The notes under the pieces: generated by a model
Databases searched by the model: none
Seen by the model: the letters and a program-made list of their open reading frames with translations, nothing else
Told to the model about the DNA's origin: nothing
Assembly (NCBI GenBank): GCA_021613335.1
Contig: JAJTWR010000450.1
Span: 631,001 to 695,000, forward strand
Source of the DNA: Whitmania pigra
Taxonomy: Eukaryota > Annelida > Clitellata > Hirudinida > Haemopidae
Direction of reading: 5' to 3'
Length of the DNA: 64,000 nt
Part shown: positions 43,044 to 57,527 of the stretch, piece by piece
Position numbering within the stretch: position 1 is the stretch's first letter
How the letters are laid out: each line of letters opens with the position of its first letter
Translations under genes and position numbers: made by a program

Positions 43044-45274
43044 AGATGCCAAGCCAAGAATTATTGTGGGCCATGAGGATGGAATGGTCAGAACATACGA
43101 TATTCCAGATAATGACAAATTTCAGCAAAATCCTGACGTAAGCAAATTAAGTTTATATCGACAGCAAAGAATACATTTTTAAGTAGATTTAGTTATAATT
43201 GTAATTCATTTGCTGGTGTTATTTAGATCTGTTTATAGTTTGGTGTTCCAACTGTGGTTGCATGCAATTTCATGACATTTAATACTTATCTGGCTATATC
43301 TAAGAGAGTTCAACAGTTTTACTTTATGTTACGTTAGAGCCTTAAATTAACTTATCTAGAACCTATACGGTAACTCCTTCCATGTATTTTGTTAATCTTT
43401 TCTGAAGAACATTTGTTTCAAATTTAACAGATCAAAGCTTGTTATGAGACCAAGGGAGGTCCAATACAGGCCTTGTTGGTGGAGGATTTGACCAATTTGT
43501 TGATCAATGATCTTGTTGTTGCCAACTCTGGAGGTCAAGTGATTTTCTTCTGCAAAGAACAGATTATGGCCAGAAACGACATTTTCAACCATTCGATCAC
43601 TGACATGATTCTCATAAAAGATGCCGGTAAGAGCCTTTAGTTCTTGGAAAAGTTTGCAATCTAAATTGATCGTATTTTAACAAATTAATCTTATTTTATT
43701 ACGTTTCATTATTAGGTTTAGTATAATTATATTACATAATATAATACCAACAATGACAATAATTTTAATGATAAATATTTTTGTGTAAATTAAAAAAAAA
43801 CCCCATAAGTGTAAACCAACTTCGGTTCATAATACATTTTTGGTAAGATTTAATCATCATTTTAAATTGACATCTCTTGCAAAATCCAGCTGGTGTGTAC
43901 GGCATTCTAGCCCGCGATTTGGAAGGTAGTGTCTGCTTCTTCGATCCCCACGACGAGATTTGGCGAATGAGGCACGGAGACGGAAAGTTTGCCAGAGTAA
44001 ATCCTATCCTTTGTTAAACTATTATTGCTATTTTGTTGTGAATGTAATCATCATTATTATTATTGTTGCTGACGATTATTGTGCTATACAAATGCACTTA
44101 TTATTATTAAATTATTATTATTGTTATTGTTAATGTTATTATTATTATTATTTGATAATCATTATTATTATTGTTGGTGACACTTATGGCGCCATACAAA
44201 TGCACTTATTATTATTATATTATTATTATTGTTATTATTAATGCTATTATCATTATTTGATTAACCATTAAATTAAATAGAATTCGGGTAAGGACACATT
44301 TATTGATTGTCTTACGATTGTTATTATTGCTATCCTTATTTTTTTTTAAACAAAATAAGTATAGCTTGAAATCATAAAATGAAATGAAATAATTTTTTCA
44401 TTAAAATTCATCTTAAATTGCTATCAACAGGAGCTCTTTCAGAGCAGTAAGATGACATGCATCTACCATGCCGTCCTCAACACCAGTCATGGTTCGAAGG
44501 CCGGCTACATCCTCGTGGCAGACGACTCGAAACGACTTTCCATCTACTTCAACAACAACCTCATACTGGTGCTCGCGACTCCCTCCATCGTTACCGCCGT
44601 GAGTGATGATGATGATTGTCTGGATTAATATGTGATGATGATGAGACTGACACTGAATTACACTCAGATATTGATGCTAAACGACTCCAGCGCCGATGCG
44701 ATGATGATAATTTATTCTTAATTGATAAACTTAATCCACTCAAAAATTACCTTATGTCAAATGATGCTTCCTCCATTCCAGATGTGTGCCGGCAGGTTCG
44801 TGGATGAGGAACACTTCGAGGGGGTCAACTCGAAGGTCGACCAGGACTCGTCCCCTTACACCACGCAGGTCGTCCTAGGGTCGGACGATGGCTCCCTCTG
44901 CATTCTCGCCAACTTCCAGGTGTATCCGGACGAGATGATCAACATCCAGTTTCCCGTCATGCACCTGTGCCGCTATCCGGGCGGAAAGGTTCAATCTAAC
45001 GGAGGATTGGACCTCATCGTGGCAGCAGGGAACGTGGATTGTTACTGCGTCATCAAGGACGGAAAGGTTAGCATCTTCTCGACACGCAGTGGTCAACGCA
45101 CAGGTTCTGTGCCTTATTAAATTTTTTGTATCTCAACAGGAAGTGGTCAGACAAAAGACGCCATCTTGGGTCACCTCCATTTTTGTGAAGGATGTCGACA
45201 ACGACGGCTTCGAAGAGGTTGTCTTCAGTTGTAGGGATCTCAGCATTCATGCTCACAAGATGCTCAGTTATTGA
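43044..45274 (+). CDS. Unidentified beta-propeller / FG-GAP-like protein (5' end not found)
   Basis: Six exons join in phase: 43044-43137, 43431-43626, 43890-43996, 44431-44598, 44782-45066 and 45140-45274 (TGA), about 327 aa. The protein is made of blade-like repeats: IIVGHEDGMVRTYDI, DLVVANSGGQVIFF, GILARDLEGSVCFFD, YILVADDSKRLSIYF, QVVLGSDDGSLCILA, LDLIVAAGNVDCYCV and VKDVDNDGFEEVVFSC. The last resembles the calcium-loop FG-GAP motif (DxDxDGxxE) of ITFG2, kaptin or BBS-type propellers, but it does not clearly match any of these. It likely forms a seven-bladed propeller acting as a protein-binding scaffold (inference). The first exon here begins mid-codon, so at least one 5' exon is missing; acceptors at 43044 or about 43019 are both possible. 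AATAAA lies at 45427-45432. Confidence 0.75.
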
Positions 45275-45766
45275 AGACTATGATGATGATGATGATGTAT
45301 GGTGGTGATGATGATGATGATGATGATGATGGTCATGTAAATAATGACAATGATCGACTTGTATCAGTGTACCTTCTGAGACTGTTGCTTTCAAGACTTT
45401 TCAAGTTTATTTTATCAAGTTTCTCGAATAAAATGACCTTAATGTATTGCCGCACATGCATTGTTACATTACATAGGTGATGAATATAATAACGTTAACG
45501 TCAATGTAATGTGGAGAACGAATTATTTTCTATCTTTGCTCTCAACTTCACAATTTGTACAACTAAAGAACAGGCAGGCCACACAAACCAATATTGTTAT
45601 TGTTAAATAAATATTGTTATTGCTAAATAGTAAGCATTGGTAAAGAATTAAAACGAAAGAAACACATTCAATCATGTAATTGGCACAAGCTAAGATGTCG
45701 GATGTGTCGCTCAACACTAAGATTGGGTTTTCCCGACCGGGAGTTGAACGGTTGGACGGCCCCGAT
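45275..45766. other. Convergent 3' spacer between propeller gene and RPGRIP1L
   Basis: Contains 3'UTR sequence of both genes and an ATG/GAT microsatellite at 45282-45332. No further gene is seen. Confidence 0.5.
45427..45432 (+). terminator. Polyadenylation signal of the propeller gene
   Basis: AATAAA about 150 nt after the stop codon, in the convergent spacer before RPGRIP1L. Confidence 0.5.
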
Positions 45767-48700
45767 TCACTCTGCTATGGAAGTCCTCTGCATTTCCTGG
45801 TGGATGTTCCTCAAAGTCTCGAGGCACTGAACCGTCAGACCCATGTACCCCACCACGGTCGTGTCGGTGGAGCTCACGTGAACTGCCAAACAAGGTTTAA
45901 TTAATTAAATGTTCTATCCTCATTACAATCATTTTGCATGCTGCCTTTTCATCTACAGGCAATGGCTAAAATACTGAAACTAAAAATATTGAATAATTAC
46001 ATTATATAATGTTAATTACATTATTTAATTATACTATTAGTTATTCCTCTTCATATTGTTACAGTTGAAATAGTAATTATTATTATTATTATTGTTATTA
46101 TTATTGTGAATATCACAAATGAGGTGGTGAATCCATTAATGAATGTTGCCAATAAAAGAAATGGCTATTAAAACTGACATACTTAATTAACGTCAATATT
46201 TTAATCTTTTAAAATAATCTTTTAGCTCGCATCATCACAACTGCACCAACTAGGAATGTCTTTCTCGAGTACGTCCTTCTCCTCCTCAAGGATCTGAGGC
46301 AGACTGACAAAGGCAACTCCGACGTCATCGCAATCTCCCTCGTCGTCGAATGGCTCCGATATCAAGGTAAACCTCAACCTATACGAGGGTCAACAGTTGC
46401 TGTAGACAATTTTTATTTGTGCTTCATAAAATTACACAACATCGGCCACGAACAGGAAACATCCTAAAGGGGAAAAAAACTACAGCTGTCGGACGTCCAA
46501 TTGTAAATAACAGTTGGAACACGTATGTGACGTGATGTGACGTGTTTGTATGATTTATGACTGCATGGCTGCTATTAAATCGTGGTTGTAATGATTGTAG
46601 GCCGATCCTTTAATCATTTTGTAATTACATTGTTATATAAATTAAGATATTATTACCTTAAATATAATAACTGCGTAATAAATTATAATAATAATTATTA
46701 ATAAATAATAATACATAACAACTATTGTAATTATTAATGCCAATCATCCTCTGACCTGCCCCCATCGACGCCCTCCCTCATTAACATAGTGGCCAGGAAA
46801 TATCGCCTCTCCAAATTCTCCTCTTGACTGACACTGAAAGCTGGTGAGTACGATGGTGATTATTCGTTGAAGATTACAATAATGATTTGCAATGATTATT
46901 ACAATAATGATTTGCAATGATTATTACAATAATGATTTGCAATGATTATGACAATGATGAGTACAGCAGTGATTACACTGATGATAACATTGGTGAGTAT
47001 ACATTGGTCATCTGTAAGGTTATGAATATGATAATTCTATCTTACATTGTACGGACGTGCAAGTGAAATGCAATACTCTCCAGAGTGGTGTATACTTTTT
47101 TAGATGTACATTTTTTTTTACATTTATACATTTCTTAAAGAAAATTCGACCAATAAAATAAATACTTCTAGTGAAGTTGAAGGAGATGGCCTTGTCGGGT
47201 TGGGTGGGTTTCGGCAGGGAGAAGGGCGTCTCGGTCTGCTCGGGTGGCACCCCGAAGAACTCGTAGGCCACGAACAGTTTCTGGATGCCGGCATTTTTGA
47301 GCAGAGGAGAGTCTTGGCTCAACTTCACATGGGAGATGGTGATGGTAACGGTGTCCTCGGGAGTCTGTGTCGATGGGAAATATTGATTACGATGGTTACC
47401 ATGACAGCAATGACGGTGATGGTGGTGGTGATGCTGAAGATGATGACAGAAGGTCCTGTGAATAAACAGACCGAGCACTCGTACGTGAGGTCTGCGAGTC
47501 GTCTGCCTGTTCTCACCTTTTGTGAAGGTCGTTTGCTTGGAACCACGACATCGGAATCGTCACTCTGACTCCCTGGAATAAAAACGCAGACATTTTAAAC
47601 AAATAATAGAATTAATGACAGAAGCACAGGTTTTAAATAAATACAGTGGAACCCGCTTATCTCGACTTCGGTTAACTCGCCAACCCTATTAAGTCGACGC
47701 TTTTGAAGTGGAACTGCCAAATTCCCTCTTTATCTTATCATTTTCTCATCGGTTATGTCGATGCTTTTATTTCACCAAACCCAATTCACTCCTGTTGATT
47801 TTGTCTTACTCACAAATTCGTGAACAAAACTTCCTTACAATGGCCCTTTGCCCATGGACTTCCTTGCTGCCAAGCCAGGACACCATGATTTTAGAGCAAG
47901 TCAGGGGTGGGGGTGACTGGATCGTTTCAAAAAGAGGCACAACAATATTGCTTCAAAGCAAAAATTTATGGAGAGAGCACTGCGGTTCAACAGGAGCAAG
48001 TGGATTCGTGGCTGAACACTCAAATGCGCATTATTTTTCGATACCTATGAGAGTAGCTTCGTAATGCTGATGAAACTAGGGTGCTTTGGAAATGCCTTCC
48101 AAGCAGACTATGGCATTTCAAGGGGAGGCTTGTTACAATGGAAACAAGTATAAAGACCGAATTAAAGCGTTAGTTGCTGCTAACATGGATGGATGCAAAA
48201 AATGTCTTCTGTTGTTAACAAGCATGTATGTATGTATATTGCTGTTATCACTATCAAATATCAATTGTCATTGTGTAAAAAAAATTCACCAAAATCATGT
48301 GCACTAACGTTCTTATTTATTGCTGTACATTATGTGCATAAAGAAATTTCAATCGCACGTTAATATACAGCCGCAATCTTGAAATTTGGTTATCTCGATG
48401 CTTTTAGCACCCCTAGACCGGCGACGTAACCGGGTTCAACTGTAATATGTATTTGCACTTCTATTGTTTAGTGACCTTCTCAGCAACAAAATAACTAATA
48501 AAATCACTTGCCTTGTTTTGTGAATGTCCTTCCAATCTGAAATAAATTGATTTATTTCGGCTTATTTGTTATTGAGAAAGACTCATTTGCCAAAATTTAA
48601 AGTAAAGCCTTTCTAAGCTTATTTCATTCCAAATTGATTTAATTGCAAAATGTCAAAAAACGACATTAATCTAAATATTAGAATGTTGCTCACATTCTGG

Positions 48701-51700
48701 TTTGTGTCGAGGCCTTGCGATTCACCTGATGAAATGTGAATTGAAAGGTTTGATTAGTTAGGATAAAAATTATTTAATTAAATAGGATGCCAATCATTTG
48801 ATTAATTAGGATAAAAATTATTTAATTAAATAGGATGCCAATCATTTGATTAATCAGGATAAAAATTATTTAATTAAGTAGGATGCCAATTATTTGATTA
48901 ATCAGGATAATAATGAAAACCACTAAAAATTTTGATGGGCATTATGGATATTCAAAAAAGAAAGAAAGTGTTAAATGAACGTGTGATGGATGTGCACCTG
49001 TCGCATTCGGTGGAGATGTCGTCTGATGAGATTTCCCTCTCTGCGTTTGGTCCTCAGCATCCTCGTCTGATTCTCCTGTAAGTGGTATCGCTGGTGTCAC
49101 AATGCTAATTAATAATTTATTATTAACATTAACATCAATTTATGATAATTATATTTAAAAAATAAATATAGCAACAATAATAATAATAATGATAATAATA
49201 ATAGTAGTAATTTATAATTCTTTAAAAAATAATGATCCATCACCAAATTCGCCTGCATTTTGGTTCTCATTGTCATATGCCTGCTCCTTTGAGGACTGAA
49301 AATCGTGATTATGAAATTAATTTGAAAGAAAATTGAGATCAATAAAAAAAGAAATGTTAACACGACATTAATTTTATCGCCGACAAATTCAACGTTCGAC
49401 ATCGTTTAATATTCATTTGTTGATAACTTGAAGGCTAAAGTCGAATTTCAGAATCGAGTACCATCGTCAGACTGCCGGGCTCGACTTCCCTCCCCGACGT
49501 CGAGCTACCCCTCTCGGACCCTGGCGAGACGGAGCGGGATGACTTTTTGAGGTTAAGGGGTTCAGAAGGATCATCGGCGATGGGCATTGCGGCTTTGGCA
49601 TCGCCCGAGGAAGTCTTGCGAGACTGACTTTTCCTCTCGGCTTCGAGGTCGGGGAGTCCCGAGGAGATGCGAGGGACCAAAGAAGGAGAGTCGGTGACGG
49701 GTGTCGCTGCTTTGGCATCGCCGGAGGAAGCCTTGCAAGATTTGCTTTTCCTCTTGAACTGAGTTTATTAGTCATTTGTAATTTTGTAATTTTGTATACT
49801 GTAATTTATAACCTATTTGTGCACCAATACTGTTGTAAGCCACTGACTTATCACTCGCTTATCCAATAGCAACAACATCAACAACAATGATGATGATGAT
49901 GATGATGCTACATGATGAGTGTTTGAAAAATAATCACACCAATCTTAACTAAAATAAGGGGGGATGCGTTGGATCAGACAAACACCACAACACACACCTG
50001 ATCCGGTTTCTGAAGGGTGGGCGGAGTTTGTACTCTTTGGGAGGTCAAGTAGGAGAACTTCCAGGTCATCAGCACCTCCATCGTGCCGTTCGGATTTCCA
50101 TCTTTCTGGTGAAATAAGGAATAAATAAGTTAATATTAGATTGATAACTAGATGGATGAATGAACTTAATGTTTATAGAAATTGGGATATAATGACATTT
50201 TGATAATAATAACAATAATAACAATAATAATAATAATAATAATGATATTAATAATAACAAAAAATATAAAAAATGCTTTCACAAATGTCAACCCACATCG
50301 GTGACTTCAAACTCTCCAGAAATCCTCCCGTCTTGTGAGAGAGTCACGAGGGGAATTGAGGCGACCCCCAGGTAAGAGTCGACATTTGGATCCGTGTCGT
50401 CGAACAGGTAGGCCTTCAACACCTGGGTCTTCAGGTAGCTCTCCAATTGGGACGTCATGGCGACGGGGTAGGTCCTCTTGTCGTCGAAGAATGGATCGTT
50501 AGACGAATGAATGATGGAGGTGTCATGGTCAGGAAAGTCGTAGAACTTGTAAACTACGTAGCATGAAGGCTGCTTGGCTGATTAAAATTGAAATGTTAGT
50601 ACAATGTTAGGTATTGAAATTTATCTATTACTAAATGTAAATTATGTAATTATCCATTTGTACAGTCAGAATAAGAATGATTATTTTAAATCATGTTTTA
50701 ATTAATTTAATTACATTAAATTCACGAACCTTCGCAGCTTGTGGCCTTGACATTCCTGCAGGATTTTATGTTAATTGTCAAATGGTTGATGTTGTTGGGT
50801 GGCCTCCTTGCAGCTGATTGGTCAAGAGGAGTAATGGGAGGAGATGGTTTGGCATTAGACTCGAGGTAACCCAATGCTTTAGAACGTTCCTAAGAAAAGA
50901 TATTTTTGCAAACTGTTTTTAGACAACAACCACGTCAAAATTTATCGTTAAAAACTGAGATATATTTTTTTTATAAAAAACAAAAACAGCAACAACAGTC
51001 ACACCTAAAGTGTTGTTGAGACTTAGTAATCTCAAATACCAGCCAATACTGGGGTTTGAACTCACAACCTGTGAGGTGATCATCCCACAGCAAGACGAAC
51101 AAGTCGAACAATGTTACCTTATAAAGCCTCAATGCCTGCTCCATGGGTACTCTGAGTCTCACCCAGTATTCGAGGACGCCCAGTGACGTCCCCTCGTGGC
51201 AACTTTCGGTGGCTTTAAAGTAAAAAAAATATTTAATTTAACACTTCACTTTCCCTTCAAATAATAATGTTGTTAATGTAATGTAATATAATACTATAAA
51301 TAATTTAGCAAATGACTGAAATTAATTCAAATAAACAAATAAATAAATAAATAAATTTATTATTTATTCCATGAAATTACAAAATTTCAATTTCTCCAGA
51401 ATGCAAATTTAAATTTCACAACAACGTGAAAACACTTCTAACCAATGAGGTTAAGGGTGCCATGGATACGACCCGACGACCTCTCGAGCAGTCCATTGAG
51501 TCTTATCCTGCCTGCTGCCAATGTCCGGTAGTCGGAACCGAGGCATTGGTGGAGTTCGATTAAACAGCTGTCCTGTGACGTTTGGAAGGTTCCAGTTATC
51601 AACACGAGTTGAGTTGATAGTCGTAAGTGCAATATTTAATTTAATAATAATTGTGTTATTATAATTTAATAATAATACTAACTAATAATGGTATTTATAG

Positions 51701-53541
51701 GTTGCATTTATCAGCATGAGTTGCATTGTTAGTCACATAAACATTTAATAATAATAATAATAATAACTAATAATTTTAAGTCATAATTACAATTGAAATT
51801 AAATTTCCTTTATTGAGCAGAACAAGATATAAACAAAATAAATACAAGAAATTAATGTTAAAATACATTCAAATCCTTAATAATAGTTATAAGTTAGAAA
51901 TAGTAATGATAATTACAAGTCATAAATACATCATAATAATCATTATAATAATATAATCTCTTCTCTTATTTATGCAATAACTGACATATGAGGTCAATTA
52001 AGTATTTTAAAATATACTCACCTTTTGCAAGTAGTGTATGAAAAAGTCATCCACCTGTACGACATACTGTGAGGTGAACTGATAATCCATTCTGCAACGA
52101 AGGTGATTAATATTCATATATAAGATTCGGTTAGATAATTGCAGAGAGAAGCTTAGAAACCTAATCGATAAATAATAAGGCAAATAATTAATAAATAGTA
52201 ACTAATTAACATAAAATAATTTACATATTAATAACAACAACAACAACAATAATAATAATAATAATAATAATAATGACATAAGAATAAATAAAAATAATTA
52301 AAAAATTAAAATTTTTCAATATAATTTCATGGCAACAGCTGGAAATACCTATTAATAATAATACAATAATAATAATAATAATTAGCAATAGTTAATTTGT
52401 GAAGCGTCATACCACCTACCTGGGTCCCTGAAGGATTGGCGTCGACTGAAGTTCAAAGTCGTAGAACTCCCAGGTGCAGAACATGCTCGGATTGCTGTCG
52501 CTCAGGATCTTCAGGCAGTCTTCGGTCAGCATCAGCTGTCACGATGATGATGATGATGATGGTTATCATGTTGATGACGGTGGTGATGGTGGTGATGGTG
52601 ATGATGATGATGATTATGAGTTATGGTGATTATAATGACGACAGTGATGCCAGCAATGATGATGATGATGATGAAAGTTGAACAGATGATAATGATAATC
52701 TGCTTGCATTAGCAGATCATTTGCGGTGAACGAAACGTTTTGTTCGTTTTGTTGCAATCAAGCGAAAGTCCTCACGGATTTGATGTGAACCTCGAAGAGG
52801 TTTTGTCCGTTCTCCAACATCAGGTCTGCATTGTCCTCCTCATCTCTGTAGGTGGCCATCTGCAAAATCATCGACCAATTAACAATTTAATAATTAACAT
52901 GTTTATATAATTAACAATTTAATAATTAACAATGGCATAATTAACGATTTTATAATTCACAATTACATAATTAACAATTCAATAGTTAACAATTAACATT
53001 TAAAAAATCTCCGAGATCATTATCATAATCCACCGACCCGATCTTCAGTATCTATCTTGTACTGTTTTGTTCCGTAGGCAATGTCTTTCAGCTGAGTTTC
53101 CAGTTTCTGTGACATACGACAATTATGAATATTAATTAGTTCACAATTAACTATTATTCAACAATCATAGATATCAATTAGTCCATAATAAATTATTTAA
53201 TAATTGCTAATCCGTTCGACTCAAAGCCTCTCATCCTGAAGACGAAGAATGCCCGTCATCATCCATCCCGAGCTAGGATTCGAATACCGAGACCGTGACT
53301 CCGTTTGAACAGAAAGTTAACGAACAGATTAACTTGACAGTAACAATTGTTACAAGGTGGCACGGGAAAGACACCACCTGATGACACAGAAACTCACTCG
53401 AATCCTCTCCGCCCTGATGTCGAGCAGCTGTGCGTACTTGTCGAGTTGGGCGTCGAATTCCCTTTTCGATTCTTCCATCTTTTTGTTCGTAATTTCCAGC
53501 TAGTTAAAGATAGGCTGTGCTGTTTTATTTTGCAATGGCTA

Positions 53542-53576
<35 letters not shown>

Positions 53577-53595
53577 CAATAATAATAACAATAAA

Positions 53596-53628
<33 letters not shown>

Positions 53629-53647
53629 CAATAATAATAACAATAAA

Positions 53648-53695
<48 letters not shown>

Positions 53696-55178
53696 TCCAT
53701 ACTAATTATAATAATGATTGTAATAAAATGCGCTATAATACTAATAACGTTATTCCTCCATGACCACAAGAAAAACCACAACAATAACAACAGCGGCAAC
53801 AACAAGACAGAATCCGTCCAATCACAAGACAATCATCTGCGATCGGAGAATTTGATGGGATTTTTGATTTTCGAGTGCAGACAAATATTGAACATTGCGT
53901 TTCAAGTTAATCGCTGTTGTTGTTGTTGTTGTAGTTGTTGTTGCTGGTCGTTGGTACCTCGTTCTTGTAGTCGTTGTTGATCTTGTACTGCACCACGAGC
54001 AGGTTCCTCGTCTTTTCGAGTTCGTTCGCCGTTTCCGTCTGACGTGCTTCCGCCTCCCTCAGCTGCTTTTCCATGTCGACTGAGGTGGGAAATTGGAGAG
54101 ATTTTTAAAAAATATTTTTTCAACAATAAAAATTTGTTGATGGCACTTTGAAAAAATTGTTTTTTTACTCCGAGTTATTTTCTCTGATGCCACTAGAGTA
54201 GGAACGGTAATCATTGTCGCTACCATCTATGAATCATTATCATCATCATCATCATCATCATCATCTTATTCTTCATCATCACTTTCAACACCACTACTGT
54301 TATCATCATCGTTATAATCCACACCACTAATATCATCATCAACAACACTATTATCATAATCACACAGGATTAAAGTGGTCTACCATTGCATGGAGGGTTC
54401 TGATCCGTCTCCTGAAGGAAGTCCAGCTCAGCCCCGCAGGCCACCAGGGCCTCCTTCTGCCGCCTCCTCTTCACGATGGACAATGCCTCGATGAATTCCT
54501 CGTTCGTGAATGCACCGTCCTGAAAGGATTGTGAATCGTCTTAATTATGATTAAATGTTATTAGGAGTATTGACATGACAAGATGCACTGTTTTTTAAGT
54601 CATAATGTGAATTATTTACAATAGGATGTATGCTAAATTATTAATTTCAATAATTAATAAATTTATTTATTCACTCCCAAATGCATCCATGAATTAATTG
54701 GTTCACTAATCAGCCATTCATTAATGCATCCATGAATTGTCAATACCTCTCCAAACACCGACGTCTTCTCAGTCAACTCCTCATTTTTCCTCAGCAGCCC
54801 TTCATTCTTGGCCTTGTAATCTCTCAACTCGCATCTCACCTTCTCGAGTTCATCTGCGGAGGTGAGGTAAAATAATTAATCGAGTTTGACAATGCAGTTA
54901 ATTAAATTTATTTAAATAATTAAGTTCAATAATGTAATTATCTAAGTTTAATAATATAATTAAGTTCAATAATGTAATTAACTAAATTGAATAATGTTAT
55001 TAAATTCAATAATGTAATTAGGCAGACAAATGAAAGAAAATTCAACAAAAAAGATTTGTTTATGTCTATTTGTTATTTTTGTTTAAAACTTATTTTAAGA
55101 ACTTTTTGTTGCACGAGTTCAAGTTCACAGTTGAATATTCAGTACCTTAAAGTTAAATATTGCACAACATGTTAATCA

Positions 55179-55213
<35 letters not shown>

Positions 55214-56076
55214 TTAATAACCAATCATATCAGTGATATGACATATGACATCACAATCGACACTTGTAAGCAAAACGAAACCTTGCCAAAAGTTGCCATG
55301 CCAACCTTTGACCTGAGTCATCCTCTCCAGCAGGTTCCCTTTATCCCCTACGTCTGCCTGCATGGCTGCTTCCAGTTGGCTGATCTGGAGTCTAAAGGCC
55401 GCCTCCCTCTTCTTCCATTGGTTCTCCTTCTCGACATCGAGGGCGTTGCTCATCAGGCGACCGTTCGACTCCTTCAGGATCTCGCACTCCCTCTCCAGGT
55501 CTGACACGCGAGCTTGTTGCTAATGACAATGAAGATCAGTATATAATATATGTCAGTATATATATTATAATATACATTACATAATACACATTATCATACA
55601 CATATTAGTATATAACATGTATACAACATGTATAACTGATGATGATGATGATGATGAATGATCACCTCCATTAGCAGCATCTTGTTGGATTTCCCTGACT
55701 CGACCTGCTTCTGGAGGTTCGCGACCTTCGACCTTTCAACTTTCAGGTCCTCCTGGAGTTCCTCGATCTCTGTCACCGCCTGCTCATTGCTTCTTTTCAT
55801 TAGATTCATTTTCTGGTGGTGATGATGATGATGATTACAAAAATTATGGTACTTTTGGCATTGGTGATAAGAAAGGCGATGGATGATGATGATTTTGGCG
55901 GATCATCGTAATTTGGTGGTGATGATGATGATGATCATGAGCAAATTTCAAATCAGAATGATTTTAATTTGTACTTCATTTTGATATAAGAATAATTACA
56001 TATTTATGATTACATAAACGTCATTATTCATTCATAATTATGCAAATTTGATTACGTATTTGTGATTACATAATTA

Positions 56077-56134
<58 letters not shown>

Positions 56135-57189
56135 TAATAATAACAATAATAATAACAATAACAATAATAATAATAATAATAATAATAATAATTTCTAACA
56201 CCTCCTGAAGGCCGGAAAACTGATCGTGGAGCTGCTGGAACTTGATGCTTTTCTCCTTAATCTCTCGCTCGAGTTTAATCCTATCCACATTCTCCTTTAC
56301 GTTGTTCCTGTCCATCACAATGAGGTCAGCAAGGCCATGATGATGACAGCGATGATGGTAGCGATGCTGATGATGGTGATTGTGGTGATGATGATGATGA
56401 TGGTGATGATGATTGTGGTGATGATGATGGCTGGTTTCATAGCTCAGTTGAGATGATATTTTGTAGGATCATGGTTATTTATGAGTATTGAAGAAAAAGT
56501 ACAAATTCCAAATTAATTTCCATGAATAATTAATTACTCTTGCTCCTAATTGATTTCCATGAATAATTAATTACTTTTGATCCTCATTGAGTCGCAACCT
56601 GAGCTGACTCAGCTCGGCCTCGTAGTTATCTTCTGAGATCCTTATCTGGAATTAAAGTCAATCAACCGCTTCAATCGTCTGTTTTTGCAGTTGGGAATTT
56701 ATTTACTAATTATTAATTAGTATGTTAATAATAGTTAGTTAGTGCCGAATAATTATGCATACATTACAATTATTAAAATGAATAATAGTAACTATACGAT
56801 GATGACAATACAACAGCAATGACAACAACAACAACGACGAACGACAACAACAACAACAATAACAAGTGTTTAAACAACACCTACCTTCTCCTTTAGGTCA
56901 GCGATGACCTTCTCGTATTCTTCCGACCTTTTTCCGTTCTCGCTCATCAATCTCTCCCTCAAAAAAAAAATCAATCGACTTTCAATCAATCAGTTGATCG
57001 AATGGCTTCTCCACTCCGGCCTTCAATCACAACAAAAACCCAGTTATCAATCACTCAGCCATTATCATCACTGACGTCAAGGATAACACCATCAACATTC
57101 TTGTCCTGCTATCATCGGCATCATCATCACCATCACCTTCATCATAATTGTCATCATCATCATCATCACCATCACCTTCATCATAATTG

Positions 57190-57222
<33 letters not shown>

Positions 57223-57430
57223 CCTTCATCATAATTGTCATCATCATCATCATCATCGCCACAAGTAGCAGCAACATCGTGAACAAAATTTAATTTTCAT
57301 TTAAAAGAGAAGCCTCCGGCTTAAAGAAGTTTTTGTTGCCTGAGACGACAACAACAACAACAACAAAACGTGAACACAACATGGCATCCGGTGCTCACGA
57401 GCGATGCAATCAAGTGAAACAATAGTAGCA

Positions 57431-57527
<97 letters not shown>

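Noticed and set aside
47104..47568. Plus-strand 154-aa frame
   Set aside because: It lies over RPGRIP1L exons 32 and 33 on the other strand, where the conserved protein is encoded.
51000..51115. tRNA gene or second SINE type (GGTTTGAACTC block)
   Set aside because: A B-box-like string is present but no cloverleaf or repeated copy was found in the window.
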